Shown: positions 10,213-20,774 of the stretch, piece by piece | Layout of the letters: every line of letters begins with the position of its first letter | How positions within the stretch are numbered: position 1 is the first letter of the stretch | Assembly: GCA_902825995.1 (NCBI GenBank) | Contig: CADEDE010000002.1 | Location: forward strand, 22,538-86,537 | Length of the DNA stretch: 64,000 bases | Source: an uncultured Burkholderiales bacterium | GTDB lineage: Bacteria > Pseudomonadota > Gammaproteobacteria > Burkholderiales > Burkholderiaceae_C | Reading direction: 5' to 3' | Translations under genes and position numbers: made by a program | Notes under the pieces: model-generated | Told to the model about the DNA's origin: nothing | The model's database searches: none | Seen by the model: only the letters and a program-made list of their open reading frames with translations

Positions 10213-11013
10213 ATGCGTTGCCTGCCCTTTGTCCTGGCCTGGTGCGCTGCGGCTGTGCTGAGCGCCTGTGCGGTGCCCGGCGACGTACCGAATGTGGCAC
10301 CCAGCAGCGAGTTGCGTACGGCCTCCGACCAGACCGACGCCGATCGGCGCGCCGCTGTGCGCATGGAACTGGCGGCGCTGCACTTCGGCCGCGGCCAATA
10401 CGAGACCGCGCTGGACGAGATCAAACTCGCGCTGCAATCCAAGCCCGAACTCGGCGCCGCTTTCAGCCTGCGCGGCTTGGTCTATGCCAGCATGGGTGAA
10501 GAAGCGCTGGCCGACGAGAGCTTCAACCGGGCTCTGCAAATCAACCCGCGTGACGCCGATACGATGCACAACCGCGCCTGGTTCCTGTGCCAGCGCAACC
10601 AATTCGCCGAAGCCGATCGCCTGTTCGAGCAGGCCCTGGCCTTGCCGCAGTACCGCGATGCGCAGCGCAGCCTGATGGCCCAGGGCGTGTGCTTTGCCCG
10701 CGATGGCAAGTTCGACGAGGCCGAGCGCAAGCTGTCGCGTGCCTACGAGCTCGACCCGACCAATCCGACCACCGCACTGAACCTGTCGGAAGTGCTGTAC
10801 CGGCGCGGCGAGTACGAGCGCGCACGCTTTTACATCCGCCGCGTCAACCAACGCGAGGAGCTGTCGAACGCACAAACGCTGTGGCTCGCACTGCGCATCG
10901 AAAATCGGATGGGCAACCGCGGCGCGGTCGATGATTTCGGGCGCCAGTTGCGCAACCGCTTTCCGCAAGCCGCGCAAACGCTGGCCTACGAACGGGGGCG
11001 CTTCGATGAGTGA
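10213..11013 (+). CDS. pilW: Type IV pilus biogenesis TPR lipoprotein PilW (PilF)
   Basis: A 266-residue lipoprotein that in related bacteria pilots the PilQ secretin to the outer membrane. The signal peptide ends at lipobox LSAC (Cys19). Tandem tetratricopeptide repeats follow: MELAALHFGRGQYETALDEI, a second with LRGLVYASMGEEALADESF, and further copies to about residue 220. It lies five bases after rlmN and its stop overlaps rodZ. The rlmN-pilW-rodZ-ispG order is conserved in proteobacteria and supports the call. Confidence 0.9.
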   Translation: MRCLPFVLAWCAAAVLSACAVPGDVPNVAPSSELRTASDQTDADRRAAVRMELAALHFGRGQYETALDEIKLALQSKPELGAAFSLRGLVYASMGEEALADESFNRALQINPRDADTMHNRAWFLCQRNQFAEADRLFEQALALPQYRDAQRSLMAQGVCFARDGKFDEAERKLSRAYELDPTNPTTALNLSEVLYRRGEYERARFYIRRVNQREELSNAQTLWLALRIENRMGNRGAVDDFGRQLRNRFPQAAQTLAYERGRFDE

Positions 11014-11938
11014 CGCTGGCGACCAGGCCACCCCGATCGGTACGGCCGGCCTGGACAGTCTGAGCGCCGGTTCGATGCTGCGCGCCGTGCGCGAAAAACG
11101 CGGCCTGCACATTGCCGCGCTGGCCGCGTCGATCAAGGTCTCGCCGCGCAAGCTCGAAGCGCTCGAGGCCGATCGCTACGCCGACCTGCCCGACATGACC
11201 TTCACGCGCGCGCTGGCGCAAACCGTGTGCCGCGCGCTGAAGATCGACGCCGAGCCGGTGCTCGCCAAGATGCCGCAGGCCGGCGATATGCCGCGCCTGT
11301 CGCAGGTGGGCGGCGGCCTGAATGCCCCGTTCCGCGCCGCACCCGGCAACCGCGATCCGGGCGACTTCACTTTCCACCGCCAGCCGGTTTTCTGGGCCAC
11401 GCTGGTGGTCTTGGCGGGCGCCCTGGCGCTGGCCCTGCTGCCCGATCGCTGGATGCCCTGGCGCGTCGCCAGCCTGGTACCGGCGCTGCGCACCCTGCCG
11501 GTCGATGCCAGCCAGGCCACCGCGCCCGGCGCTTCGGCGCTGCTCGCTGCCGCGCTCCCGGCTGCGTCGGCGTCTGCCGAGGCTGGCGCGGCGACGCCGC
11601 TGCCCGAGCCGCCAGCCGCCGCGCCCGCCGGCACCGTCATCGAGACCGTTCACTCGGCGCCGCCGCCTTCACTGGCCGGGGCGGGGGGCGCCACCGCGGG
11701 CATATTGGCGCTGCGCACCAGCGCCGAATCCTGGATCGATGTGCAGGATGCTCGCGGTCAGGCCCTGTTGTCGCGCAACGTGCAGCCGGGCGAAACGGTG
11801 GGTCTGGATGGCGCTCTGCCGTTGCGCCTGACCATCGGCAACGCGGCAGCCACGCAGCTCACGTTTCGCGGCCAGACGATCGATCTAAAGGCGAGCACGC
11901 GCGACAACGTGGCGCGCTTGCAGTTGCCGCAGCGCTAG
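11006..11938 (+). CDS. rodZ: RodZ-like helix-turn-helix membrane protein
   Basis: A 310-residue bitopic membrane protein. The cytoplasmic helix-turn-helix of RodZ binds MreB and helps maintain rod shape. Residues ~20-95 hold that domain ([19 protein letters not shown], then [16 protein letters not shown]). One membrane segment follows ([18 protein letters not shown]), then a Pro/Ala-rich linker, then a C-terminal DUF4115-like beta domain with [16 protein letters not shown]. The ATG at 11006 overlaps the pilW stop by eight bases; the frame is open further upstream but that region is pilW. Confidence 0.9.
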   Translation: MSDAGDQATPIGTAGLDSLSAGSMLRAVREKRGLHIAALAASIKVSPRKLEALEADRYADLPDMTFTRALAQTVCRALKIDAEPVLAKMPQAGDMPRLSQVGGGLNAPFRAAPGNRDPGDFTFHRQPVFWATLVVLAGALALALLPDRWMPWRVASLVPALRTLPVDASQATAPGASALLAAALPAASASAEAGAATPLPEPPAAAPAGTVIETVHSAPPPSLAGAGGATAGILALRTSAESWIDVQDARGQALLSRNVQPGETVGLDGALPLRLTIGNAAATQLTFRGQTIDLKASTRDNVARLQLPQR

Positions 11939-11945
11939 GGTTCCG

Positions 11946-13229
11946 ATGGACGATCCGCACGACGTTCAGGCCATCGCCGGCTCGATAGCGGCGCGGCACC
12001 GCACACGCCAGGCCCGCGTGGCCTGGGGCGAGCGCGTGGTCACGGTCGGCGGCGACGCGCCGGTGCGCGTGCAGTCGATGACCAATACCGATACCGTCGA
12101 TGCGATCGGCACCGCGATCCAGGTCAAGGAACTGGCGCTCGCCGGCTCGGAGCTGGTGCGCATCACGGTCAATACGCCCGAGGCCGCCGCGGCGGTGCCG
12201 CATATCCGCGAGCAGCTCGACCGCATGGGCATCGATGTGCCCCTGATCGGCGACTTTCATTACAACGGCCACCGCCTCCTGAGCGACTATCCGGCGATGG
12301 CGCAGGCGCTCAGCAAATACCGCATCAACCCGGGCAATGTCGGCAAGGGCGACAAACGCGACCGCCAGTTCGGCATGATGGTCGAGGCCGCCGCGCGCTG
12401 GGACAAGGTGGTGCGCATCGGGGTCAACTGGGGCAGCCTCGATCAGGAATTGCTGGCCTCGATGATGGACGACAACGCCCGGCGCGCGCAGCCCTGGGGC
12501 GCCAAGCAGGTGATGGTCCGGGCGCTGATTTCCTCGGCCCTGCAATCGGCCGACGTCGCGCGCGAGCTCGGCCTGAATCCCGACAACATCATCATCAGTT
12601 GCAAGGTCAGCGGCGTGCAGGATCTGATCGCTGTCTATCGCGCGCTGGCCGCGCGCTGCGATTACGCGCTGCACCTGGGCCTGACCGAAGCCGGCATGGC
12701 CACCAAGGGCACCGTGGCCTCGGCCACGGCGCTGGCGGTGCTGCTGCAGGAAGGCATCGGAGACACCATCCGCGTCAGCCTGACGCCGCAGCCCGGCGAG
12801 GCGCGCACGCAGGAAGTCGCGGTCGCGCTGGAAATCCTGCAGTCGCTGGGCCTGCGCAGCTTCAACCCCAGCGTCACCGCCTGCCCGGGCTGCGGGCGCA
12901 CGACGAGCACCACCTTCCAGGAACTGGCCAAGCAGATCGACGATTTCCTGCGCGCGCAGATGCCGGTCTGGAAGGCCAAATACCCCGGCGTCGAAAACCT
13001 CAAGGTCGCGGTGATGGGTTGCATCGTCAACGGTCCCGGCGAGAGCAAGCACGCCGACATCGGCATCAGCCTGCCGGGCACCGGAGAAGCGCCGGCGGCG
13101 CCGGTCTTCATCGACGGCGAAAAGGCGCTGACGCTGCGCGGCGAAGGCATCGCGCAAGATTTCCACCGCCTGGTCGAGGATTACATCGAACGGCGCTTCG
13201 GCGCCGCTGCGGTCTCCGCTGCACATTGA
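11946..13229 (+). CDS. ispG: 4-hydroxy-3-methylbut-2-enyl diphosphate synthase (flavodoxin)
   Basis: A 427-residue [4Fe-4S] enzyme of the MEP isoprenoid pathway, converting methylerythritol cyclodiphosphate to HMBPP. The start of the barrel is [28 protein letters not shown] and [12 protein letters not shown] are conserved core motifs. Cluster ligands are CPGCGR (Cys313, Cys316) and Cys359 in [10 protein letters not shown], which also carries the catalytic Glu. There is a family-typical insertion around residues 260-290. dxr, another MEP gene, is further along in this window. Confidence 0.97.
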   Translation: MDDPHDVQAIAGSIAARHRTRQARVAWGERVVTVGGDAPVRVQSMTNTDTVDAIGTAIQVKELALAGSELVRITVNTPEAAAAVPHIREQLDRMGIDVPLIGDFHYNGHRLLSDYPAMAQALSKYRINPGNVGKGDKRDRQFGMMVEAAARWDKVVRIGVNWGSLDQELLASMMDDNARRAQPWGAKQVMVRALISSALQSADVARELGLNPDNIIISCKVSGVQDLIAVYRALAARCDYALHLGLTEAGMATKGTVASATALAVLLQEGIGDTIRVSLTPQPGEARTQEVAVALEILQSLGLRSFNPSVTACPGCGRTTSTTFQELAKQIDDFLRAQMPVWKAKYPGVENLKVAVMGCIVNGPGESKHADIGISLPGTGEAPAAPVFIDGEKALTLRGEGIAQDFHRLVEDYIERRFGAAAVSAAH

Positions 13230-13260
13230 TCGCGTCCGCGGTGCGGACGCCCCTTTTCTT

Positions 13261-14583
13261 ATGGCCGACAACAAACTGCTTTCCGTCAAGGCTGATAGAT
13301 CGCCGCTGGTTGCGGTGAAGGGCATGAACGATCTCCTGCCGCCCGACTCGGCGCGCTGGGAGTGGCTCGAAGACAAAGTGCGTGCACTGATGGCACGTTA
13401 CGGTTACGCCAATGTGCGCACGCCGATCGTCGAACCGACGGCACTGTTCGTGCGCGGGCTGGGTGAAGTCACCGACATCGTCGAGAAGGAAATGTATTCC
13501 TTCGAGGACGCGATGAACAGTGACCAGCTCACGCTGCGGCCCGAGAACACCGCCGGCGTGGTGCGCGCCGCGGTCGAGCATTCGATGCTCTACGAAGGCG
13601 GCAAACGCCTGTGGTACCTGGGGGCGCAGTTTCGCCACGAGCGACCGCAAAAGGGCCGCTATCGGCAGTTCCACCAGTTCGGCGCCGAGGCGCTCGGCTT
13701 TGCCGGTCCGGATGTCGATGCCGAGCTGATCCTGATGTGCCGCGCGCTGTGGCGCGAGCTGGGGCTGGTCGAGCGTCGGGATGTCCGGCTCGAACTCAAC
13801 AGCCTGGGTCAGCCGGCCGAACGTGAGAAGCACCGCGCGGCGCTGATCGCGCACTTCGAGGTCAACGCCGAGGCTCTCGACGACGACGCCCGGCGCCGCC
13901 TGTACAGCAACCCGCTGCGCATCCTGGACAGCAAGAACCCGGCGATGAAGGCGCTGGTCGATGCTGCACCGCGTCTGCTCGATTTCCTGGGCGCCGAATC
14001 GATGGCGCACTTCGATGCCGTGCGCGCCGTACTCGACGCCGCCGGCCTGGCCTACAGCGTGAACCCGCGCCTGGTGCGCGGCATGGACTACTACAACCTG
14101 ACAGTCTTCGAGTGGATGACCGACCGCCTCGGCGCCCAGGGCACGATTTGCGGCGGCGGCCGCTACGACGGCCTGTTCGCGCAGCTCGGCGGCAAGCCGA
14201 CGCCGGCGGTCGGCTTTGCGGCGGGCCTGGAGCGCGTGGTGTTGTTGCTCGATGAGTTGGGGCTGTTCCCGGCGCCGGCCGCGCCGGCGGCTTATGCGAT
14301 CGTGCCCAAGGTCACGGCATTGCCGCAGGCGATGGTGGTGGTCGAAGCCTTGCGCGCGGCCGGGGTTGCCGTGCTGCTCAATGCTGGCGGCGGCAGTATG
14401 AAGTCGCAGTTCAAGCGCGCCGACGCCAGCGGCGCAGCCCACGCGCTGATCTTCGGTGACGATGAACTGGCCCGCGGCGAGGTAGCGCTCAAAGCGTTGC
14501 GCGATCCGCAGGCCGCGCAGGTCACTCGCCGACTGGCCGACGTGGCCGCCTGGGCCTGCGAATTGCGCATCCCACAACCGTAG
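13261..14583 (+). CDS. hisS: Histidyl-tRNA synthetase
   Basis: A 440-residue class II aminoacyl-tRNA synthetase charging tRNA-His. [12 protein letters not shown] at the N-terminus, [18 protein letters not shown], the motif 2 region [23 protein letters not shown] (first part shown in pieces), [15 protein letters not shown] and GGGRYDGL are the class II and HisA/HisB motifs. The C-terminal ~100 residues form the anticodon-binding domain. It is 31 bases after ispG and precedes the yfgM-like gene, the usual order. The separate paralogue hisZ at 21.9 kb lacks synthetase function. Confidence 0.97.
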   Translation: MADNKLLSVKADRSPLVAVKGMNDLLPPDSARWEWLEDKVRALMARYGYANVRTPIVEPTALFVRGLGEVTDIVEKEMYSFEDAMNSDQLTLRPENTAGVVRAAVEHSMLYEGGKRLWYLGAQFRHERPQKGRYRQFHQFGAEALGFAGPDVDAELILMCRALWRELGLVERRDVRLELNSLGQPAEREKHRAALIAHFEVNAEALDDDARRRLYSNPLRILDSKNPAMKALVDAAPRLLDFLGAESMAHFDAVRAVLDAAGLAYSVNPRLVRGMDYYNLTVFEWMTDRLGAQGTICGGGRYDGLFAQLGGKPTPAVGFAAGLERVVLLLDELGLFPAPAAPAAYAIVPKVTALPQAMVVVEALRAAGVAVLLNAGGGSMKSQFKRADASGAAHALIFGDDELARGEVALKALRDPQAAQVTRRLADVAAWACELRIPQP

Positions 14584-14656
14584 TTGCGTCGAAAGCTCTC
14601 ATTCGCGCAGCGTCAGCCACAGACATAATTCCGCCTTTCCTCGAATAGACACCCCC

Positions 14657-15352
14657 ATGGCGACCCATCTCGACCTGCAAGAGCAGGAACAAGTCGATCA
14701 GCTCAAAGCCTTCTGGCAACAGTACGGCAATCTCATCACCTGGACCTTGACTCTGGCCCTCACCGGCTTCGCCGCCTGGAACGGCTGGAACTGGTGGCAG
14801 CGCGAGCAGGCCGTCAAGGCCAGTGCGATGTTCGACGAGCTCGAACGTGTTGCGCAGGCAGGTGATGTCGAGCGCAGCGCCCGCGTCTTGGCCGACCTGA
14901 AGGAGCGCTTCCCGCGTACCGCCTATGCTCAGCAGGGCGCCTTGCTCGCCGCCAGGGTGCAGGCCGAAAAGGGCCAGGCCGACGCTGCGCTGGCTACGCT
15001 GGCCTGGGCCAGCGACAACGCCGGCGAAGACGAGATCCGCAGCATCGCCCGACTGCGCGCCGCCGGCCTGTTGCTGGAGAAGAAGCAGTACGACGCGGCG
15101 CTGGCCCAGCTTGACGCTGCGGCGCAGGGCAAGAACGCGAAGGAATTCGAGGCTCTGGTGGCCGACCGTCGCGGCGACGTGTTGCTCGCGCAAGGCAAGC
15201 ACAACGATGCGCGCAAGGCCTTCGAGGCCGCCTACAAGGCGATGGATGCGAAGCTCGAGTACCGGCAACTGATCGACGCGAAGCTGACGGCCCTGGGTGC
15301 CGCCCCCGCAGCGGTCGAAAGTGCCGCCGCGGCCAGTGGAGCCGCGAAATGA
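14657..15352 (+). CDS. YfgM-like TPR protein, ancillary SecYEG translocon subunit
   Basis: A 231-residue membrane-anchored periplasmic protein of the YfgM family (DUF2133). In E. coli YfgM associates with SecYEG and PpiD. The N-terminus DLQEQEQVDQLKAFWQQYGN is followed by one membrane helix (LITWTLTLALTGFAAW), then tetratricopeptide-like helices (FPRTAYAQQGALLAAR, RGDVLLAQGKHNDARKAFEA) and an Ala-rich end. The stop overlaps the bamB start by four bases (ATGA), matching the conserved yfgM-bamB-der operon. Confidence 0.9.
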   Translation: MATHLDLQEQEQVDQLKAFWQQYGNLITWTLTLALTGFAAWNGWNWWQREQAVKASAMFDELERVAQAGDVERSARVLADLKERFPRTAYAQQGALLAARVQAEKGQADAALATLAWASDNAGEDEIRSIARLRAAGLLLEKKQYDAALAQLDAAAQGKNAKEFEALVADRRGDVLLAQGKHNDARKAFEAAYKAMDAKLEYRQLIDAKLTALGAAPAAVESAAAASGAAK

Positions 15353-16452
15353 GGCGCTCGATCGCACTCTTGCTGGTGGCGGGGCTCGCCGCCTGTTCCA
15401 GCGACAAGCCCAAGCCGACGCCGCTCGAAGCCGTCACGCCGCAGATCGCCGGCCGTCAGGTGTGGAGTTCGCGCATCGACGGCGCTGCGCCGGGCCTGAT
15501 CGTCAGCGCACGCGACGGGGAATTCACCGTCGCTGGCGCCGACGGCAGCGTGCTCGCACTGCAGGCCGATAACGGCCGCGAGGTCTGGCGTGGCAGCGCC
15601 GGCGCGCGCCTGTCGGCCGGCGTCGGCAGCGATGGCCGCTATGCCGCGGTCGTGACGCGGGATAACGAGCTGGTGGTGCTCGAGCGCGGGGCGGTCAAGT
15701 GGCGCTCGCGCCTGGCATCCCGGGTCTCGACCGCGCCCTTGGTCGCTGGCGAGCGGGTGTTCGTGATGGGCGTTGACCGCGTGGTCAACGCATACGACGC
15801 GCTCGATGGCCGCCTGCTCTGGACCCTGCAACGCCCCGGCGATCCGCTGACGCTGTCGCAGCCCGGCGTCGTCGCCGCTTTCAACGATACGCTGCTGGTG
15901 GGCCAGGGCCAGCGCCTCACCGGCGTCGATCCGCTGCGCGGCACGGTGCGCTGGGAAATTGCGCTGGCCAACCCGCGCGGCACAAATGAAGTCGAGCGCC
16001 TTTCCGATCTGACCGGTCCTGTCGTGCGTGTCGGCGACGTGGTCTGCGCGCGCTCGTTCCAGGTCGGGGTCGGCTGCGCCAATGCGCAACTCGGCACCCT
16101 GTTGTGGACGAAGAATGTCGGCGGCGTGCAGGCCGTCGGCGGCGATGCCGATCTGGTCGTCGGCGCCGATGCCAGCGACCGCATCACCGCCTGGCGCGCC
16201 GGCAGCGGCGACCTGGCGTGGACGACCGAGAGCCTGCGCTACCGCGGGTTGAGCGGGCCCTTGGTGGTCGGGCGCACGGTGATCTTCGGTGACGCCGAAG
16301 GCCAGGTGCATTTCCTGGATCGCGCCGATGGCAAGACCTTGCTGCGCCTGCCCACCGACGGCTCGCCGGTGGTCGGCGTGCCGGTGCGCGCGGGCCATAC
16401 CCTCCTCGTCGTCACGCGCAACGGCGGCCTGTTCGCCTTTCGTCCCGAGTGA
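15349..16452 (+). CDS. bamB: Outer membrane protein assembly factor BamB
   Basis: A 367-residue lipoprotein of the BAM complex. The signal peptide ends at lipobox LAAC (Cys16). The mature part is an eight-bladed beta-propeller of PQQ-like repeats, seen as recurring ALDGRLLW, GTVRWEIALANPRG, GTLLWTKNVGG, SGDLAWTTESLRY and GQVHFLDRADGKTL units. ERLSDLTGPVVRVGDVVCA is a conserved BamB stretch. It overlaps the yfgM-like gene and sits 14 bases ahead of der. Confidence 0.95.
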   Translation: MRRSIALLLVAGLAACSSDKPKPTPLEAVTPQIAGRQVWSSRIDGAAPGLIVSARDGEFTVAGADGSVLALQADNGREVWRGSAGARLSAGVGSDGRYAAVVTRDNELVVLERGAVKWRSRLASRVSTAPLVAGERVFVMGVDRVVNAYDALDGRLLWTLQRPGDPLTLSQPGVVAAFNDTLLVGQGQRLTGVDPLRGTVRWEIALANPRGTNEVERLSDLTGPVVRVGDVVCARSFQVGVGCANAQLGTLLWTKNVGGVQAVGGDADLVVGADASDRITAWRAGSGDLAWTTESLRYRGLSGPLVVGRTVIFGDAEGQVHFLDRADGKTLLRLPTDGSPVVGVPVRAGHTLLVVTRNGGLFAFRPE

Positions 16453-16466
16453 AGCGATAAGCCGCC

Positions 16467-17807
16467 ATGAAACCCGTGGTGGCCATCGTCGGCCGACCGA
16501 ATGTCGGCAAATCGACGCTCTTCAACCGCCTCACGAAGAGCCGCGATGCGATCGTCGCCGACTACGCCGGGCTGACGCGCGACCGCCATTACGGCGACGC
16601 ACGCTTCGGTGAGCACGATGTCATCGTCGTTGACACCGGCGGCTTCGAGCCCGACAAACCCAGCGGCGTGGTCGCCGAGATGGCCAAGCAGACCAAGCAG
16701 GCGGTGGCCGAAGCCGATGCGGTGATCTTCGTCGTCGATATCCGCACGGGGGTTTCGGGGCAAGACCACGATATCGCGCGCTACCTGCGCGGCGCCAACA
16801 AGCGCATCTTCCTGGCCGTGAACAAGGCCGAAGGCATGAGCGATTCGCCGCATTTGGCGGAATTTCATGAACTCGGCATCGGCGAGCCGCACCCGGTTTC
16901 GTCGGCGCACGGGCAGGGCATCCGCAGCCTGATCGAGGCGATCCTCGACGGCTTGGAGATCGTTGACGAAGCGGAAGAATTCGGCGCCGGTGTCGAGCGC
17001 CCGATCCGCCTGGCCGTGGCCGGCCGCCCGAATGTCGGCAAGAGCACCCTCATCAATACCTGGCTCGGCGAAGAGCGCCTGATTGCCTTCGACCTGCCGG
17101 GTACCACCCGCGATGCGATCCACGTGCCCTTCGAGCGCGCCGGGCAGAAGTTCGAGCTGATCGATACCGCGGGCCTGCGCCGCAAGGGCAAGGTCTTCGA
17201 GGCGATCGAGAAATTCTCGGTCGTGAAGACCCTGCAGGCCATCGCCGATGCGAATGTGGTGGTGCTGCTGCTCGACGCCACGCAGGGCGTGAGCGACCAG
17301 GATGCGCATATCGCCGGCTATATCCTGGATACCGGCCGCGCGGTGGTGATCGCCATCAACAAGTGGGACGCCATCGACAGCTATCAGCGCGAAATGCTCG
17401 AGCGCTCGATCGAATCGCGTCTGGCCTTCCTCAAATACGCCACCCGCCTGCATATCTCGGCGCTGAAGCGCCAGGGCCTGGGGCCGCTGTGGCAGGCCAT
17501 CGCTGACGCCCATGCCTCGGCGATCAAGAAAATGCCCACCCCCGTGCTGACCCGCCTGCTGCTCGAAGCCGTGGAGCACCAGGCGCCCAAGCGGGCCGGG
17601 CATTTCCGGCCCAAGCTGCGCTATGCGCACCAGGGCGGTATGAACCCGCCGATCGTGGTCGTGCACGGCAATTCGCTCGAACACGTGACCGACAGCTACA
17701 AGCGATTTCTGGAAGGCCGCATCCGCGCGCATTTCAAGCTCGTCGGCACGCCCTTGCGCATCGAGATCAAGACCTCACGGAACCCTTTCGACGACAAGGA
17801 TTCCTAG
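16467..17807 (+). CDS. der: Ribosome-associated GTPase Der (EngA)
   Basis: A 446-residue GTPase with two tandem G domains, needed for 50S subunit maturation. Each domain has its own P-loop, [12 protein letters not shown] at about residue 10 and [12 protein letters not shown] at about 190. Matching G3 motifs are DTGGF and DTAGL, and G4 motifs are NKAEG and NKWD. A C-terminal KH-like domain includes [17 protein letters not shown] in place of NKxD in the first domain is usual for Der. It follows bamB, the standard order. Confidence 0.97.
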   Translation: MKPVVAIVGRPNVGKSTLFNRLTKSRDAIVADYAGLTRDRHYGDARFGEHDVIVVDTGGFEPDKPSGVVAEMAKQTKQAVAEADAVIFVVDIRTGVSGQDHDIARYLRGANKRIFLAVNKAEGMSDSPHLAEFHELGIGEPHPVSSAHGQGIRSLIEAILDGLEIVDEAEEFGAGVERPIRLAVAGRPNVGKSTLINTWLGEERLIAFDLPGTTRDAIHVPFERAGQKFELIDTAGLRRKGKVFEAIEKFSVVKTLQAIADANVVVLLLDATQGVSDQDAHIAGYILDTGRAVVIAINKWDAIDSYQREMLERSIESRLAFLKYATRLHISALKRQGLGPLWQAIADAHASAIKKMPTPVLTRLLLEAVEHQAPKRAGHFRPKLRYAHQGGMNPPIVVVHGNSLEHVTDSYKRFLEGRIRAHFKLVGTPLRIEIKTSRNPFDDKDS

Positions 17808-17903
17808 GGAGGCCGCCGGGGCGCTTGTGACCGGCGGCACCATAGGGGGCAACCTCTGTGATAACGTGGCGAACATGCGAATTTCCAACACGGAGTGAAT
17901 ATC

Positions 17904-18152
17904 GTGAGCAACAAAGGGCAACTCCTACAAGACCCGTTCCTGAACCTGCTGCGCAAGGAACATGTGCCGGTGTCGATCTACCTCGTCAACGGCATCAAAT
18001 TGCAGGGCCAGATCGAGTCCTTCGACCAGTACGTGGTGCTGTTGCGCAATACGGTGACGCAGATGGTCTATAAGCACGCCATCTCGACCGTGGTGCCGGG
18101 CCGCGCGGTGAATTTCCACGCCCAGGAGCCGAGCGAGCCGGCGGCCGACTGA
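17904..18152 (+). CDS. hfq: RNA chaperone Hfq
   Basis: An 82-residue Sm-like protein that forms a hexamer and pairs small RNAs with mRNAs. The Sm1 motif ([19 protein letters not shown]) and the Sm2 motif ([10 protein letters not shown]) are complete; [14 protein letters not shown] at the N-terminus includes the RNA-binding Gln and Phe-Leu residues. GTG at 17904 is chosen because GGAG at 17892 is eight bases ahead; a GTG at 17895 overlaps that site. The C-terminal tail is short. hfq-hflX-hflK-hflC is a conserved order. Confidence 0.97.
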   Translation: MSNKGQLLQDPFLNLLRKEHVPVSIYLVNGIKLQGQIESFDQYVVLLRNTVTQMVYKHAISTVVPGRAVNFHAQEPSEPAAD

Positions 18153-18174
18153 GCCTGCCAGAGCACGCGATCTC

Positions 18175-19422
18175 TTGGGTTCCAACACGGCACACGTCTC
18201 GGTCGACGGCACAGCGCGGGTGGTGCTGGTCGGCGTCGATCTCGGCCCCGGCTCGTCTTTCGACGCCACGCTGGACGAGTTGGCGCTGTTGGCGCAATCG
18301 GCCGGCGACGAGCCGGTAGCCCGGGTGATCGCGCGGCGCAAGGCGCCCGATGCGGCGCTCTTCGTCGGCTCGGGCAAGGCCGATGAAATCAAGGCCATCG
18401 TGCTGGCCGAGCAGGCCATCGGCGTGATCTTCGACCAGGCGCTTTCGCCGGCGCAGCAGCGCAATCTCGAAAAACACCTGGGCGTCTCGGTGGCCGACCG
18501 CACCGCGCTGATCCTGGACATTTTTGCCGCCCGCGCGCAGAGCCATGAAGGCAAGCTGCAGGTCGAACTCGCTCGCCTGCAATACCAGGCCACGCGCCTG
18601 GTGCGGCGCTGGAGCCACCTGGAGCGGCAAACCGGCGGCATCGGCATTCGCGGCGGCCCGGGTGAGGCGCAGATCGAGCTCGACCGGCGCATGATCGGCG
18701 AGCGCATCAAGACCGTGAAGGCGCGGCTGGAAAAGGTCAAGCGCCAGCACCGGACGCAGCGCCGCGCGCGCGAAAAGAGCGGCACCTTCCGCGTTTCGCT
18801 GGTCGGCTATACGAATGCCGGCAAATCGACACTCTTCAATGCGCTGGTCAAGGCGCGGGCCTATGCCGCCGACCAGCTCTTCGCCACGCTGGATACGACC
18901 ACGCGCTCGCTGTGGCTGCAAGAGGCCGGGCGCCAGGTCTCGCTGTCCGACACGGTGGGCTTCATCCGCGACCTGCCGCACAAACTGGTCGAGGCTTTCC
19001 GCGCCACGCTGCAGGAGGCCGCCGATGCCGACCTGCTGCTGCATGTGGTCGATTCAGCGAGCCCACTGGCGGCCGAGCAGATCGAAGAGGTCGAGCGCGT
19101 GCTGGTCGAGATCGGCGCCGAGCGCATCCCGCAGCTGCTGGTCTTCAACAAGCTCGATCTGCTGGGCGAGGCGCAGGTGCCGCGCGCGCTGCGCGATGCC
19201 GTTGAACGCGCGCCGGGGCTACGCGTGCCGCGTATCTTCGTCAGCGCCAAGGACGGCCGCGGCCTGGATCTGTTGCGCGCGGCGATCGCCGAACAAGTCG
19301 CCGGCGACGCCTTGAATACCGGCGCTGTGCCACCATATCGCCCGCTGTCTCTTCACGCCGAAGTTTCGTCAGGCACCGAAGAATCCTCCGACTACAAAAC
19401 CCCGCGAGTCAAGCAAGCATGA
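18175..19422 (+). CDS. hflX: Ribosome-splitting GTPase HflX
   Basis: A 415-residue GTPase that binds and splits ribosomes, especially under heat stress. The N-terminal HflX domain has FVGSGKADEI and LSPAQQRNLEKHLGVSVADRT. The linker RQTGGIGIRGGPGEAQIELD is conserved. The G domain has P-loop GYTNAGKSTLFN, FATLDTTTRSL, SDTVGFIRDLP and NKLD. The start appears to be TTG at 18175, an unusual codon; no ATG or GTG gives a complete N-terminus. The stop overlaps hflK by four bases. Confidence 0.95.
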   Translation: MGSNTAHVSVDGTARVVLVGVDLGPGSSFDATLDELALLAQSAGDEPVARVIARRKAPDAALFVGSGKADEIKAIVLAEQAIGVIFDQALSPAQQRNLEKHLGVSVADRTALILDIFAARAQSHEGKLQVELARLQYQATRLVRRWSHLERQTGGIGIRGGPGEAQIELDRRMIGERIKTVKARLEKVKRQHRTQRRAREKSGTFRVSLVGYTNAGKSTLFNALVKARAYAADQLFATLDTTTRSLWLQEAGRQVSLSDTVGFIRDLPHKLVEAFRATLQEAADADLLLHVVDSASPLAAEQIEEVERVLVEIGAERIPQLLVFNKLDLLGEAQVPRALRDAVERAPGLRVPRIFVSAKDGRGLDLLRAAIAEQVAGDALNTGAVPPYRPLSLHAEVSSGTEESSDYKTPRVKQA

Positions 19423-20756
19423 CCCCAAGCTTCGAGCCCGACGCCTTCGCACCGTTGACGCAGCGCCTGACCGAACTCGGCCGTGCCGCGCGGGCACTGC
19501 TGGCGGCCACGCTGCGGCCCATGCACGGCCCTTCGACGGCCGGTGCCGATGACGGTGCGATTTACAACAACCGCGGCGACGGCCCGCCCGATCTCGACGA
19601 GCTGTGGCGTGACTTCAATCGCAAGCTCGGCGGCCTGTTCGGGGGCAAGGGCGGCGGCAAGCCGCCCCAGCGTGGGGCCGGTGGCGACGGCAGTGGGGGC
19701 GGCTTTCAGCCCGACATGAAGAGTGCCGGCCTCGGCCTGGGCCTGATCGGCGGCGTGGCCGTTCTGGTCTGGCTTGGCAGCGGCGTCTTCATCGTGCAGG
19801 AAGGCCAGCAGGCGGTGGTGACTTCCTTCGGCCGCTACAGCCAGACGCGCGACGCCGGCATCCAGTTCCGTTGGCCGTATCCGTTCCAGGCCCATGAAAC
19901 GGTGGCGGTGACGCAGTTGCGTTCGGCCGAGGTCGGCCGCAACACGGTGGCCCAGTCCACCGGCCTGCGCGACTCGTCGATGCTGACGCAGGACGAGAAT
20001 ATCGTCGACATCCGCTTTACCGTGCAGTACCGGCTCAAGGACGCGCGCGCCTACCTGTTCGAGAACCGCAACCCGGAAGAGGCGGTGGTGCAGGCCAGCG
20101 AAACAGCGGTGCGCGAGATCGTCGGCCGCAGCAAGGTCGATCAGGTGCTGTACGAGCAGCGCGACGCGATCGCGGCCGATCTGGTCAAGTCGATCCAGGT
20201 TCAGCTCGACCGGCTCAACGCGGGTGTCATCATCGCCAACGTCAATGTGCAGAACGTGCAGGTACCCGAACAGGTGCAGGCGGCGTTCAACGACGCGGTC
20301 AAGGCCAGCGCCGACCGGGACCGCTTCAAGAACGAGGGCCAGGCCTACGCCGCCGACGTGATCCCCAAGGCGCAGGGCGCCGCCGCGCGACTGAAGGAAG
20401 AGGCCGATGGCTACCGCTCGCGTGTGATCGCGCAGGCCGATGGCGATGCGCAGCGCTTCCGTTCGGTGCTGATCGAATACCAGAAGGCGCCCGCGGTGAC
20501 GCGCGATCGCCTGTACCTCGAGACCCTGCAGGTGATCTACGGCAACGTCAGCAAGGTGATGGTTGACAGCCGCAACGGCTCGAACCTGCTGTACCTGCCG
20601 CTGGACAAATTGATGCAACAGGCGGGTGCGGCGGTGCCTGCCGCGGCCGCCAACGTGCCCACGCCTGCGGGCACGCCGGAAGTCGGCGGTACCCAGGGTG
20701 CTGCGGATGTGCGATCGCGTGACGGTGGTCGCACCCGCGACCGTGACGTCCGCTGA
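19419..20756 (+). CDS. hflK: FtsH protease modulator HflK
   Basis: A 445-residue inner-membrane SPFH/band-7 protein. With HflC it forms a large periplasmic cage around the FtsH protease. The N-terminal ~100 residues are Gly/Pro-rich and include DLDELWRDFNRKLGGLFG, typical of HflK. One membrane segment (LGLGLIGGVAVLVWLGSGVF) at about residues 105-125 is followed by IVQEGQQAVVTSFGRY and the SPFH domain, with a coiled-coil Ala/Lys-rich segment and an Ala/Pro-rich tail. The next gene, 18 bases later, is hflC. Confidence 0.96.
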   Translation: MTPSFEPDAFAPLTQRLTELGRAARALLAATLRPMHGPSTAGADDGAIYNNRGDGPPDLDELWRDFNRKLGGLFGGKGGGKPPQRGAGGDGSGGGFQPDMKSAGLGLGLIGGVAVLVWLGSGVFIVQEGQQAVVTSFGRYSQTRDAGIQFRWPYPFQAHETVAVTQLRSAEVGRNTVAQSTGLRDSSMLTQDENIVDIRFTVQYRLKDARAYLFENRNPEEAVVQASETAVREIVGRSKVDQVLYEQRDAIAADLVKSIQVQLDRLNAGVIIANVNVQNVQVPEQVQAAFNDAVKASADRDRFKNEGQAYAADVIPKAQGAAARLKEEADGYRSRVIAQADGDAQRFRSVLIEYQKAPAVTRDRLYLETLQVIYGNVSKVMVDSRNGSNLLYLPLDKLMQQAGAAVPAAAANVPTPAGTPEVGGTQGAADVRSRDGGRTRDRDVR

Positions 20757-20774
20757 GCCGACAAGGACAAACCC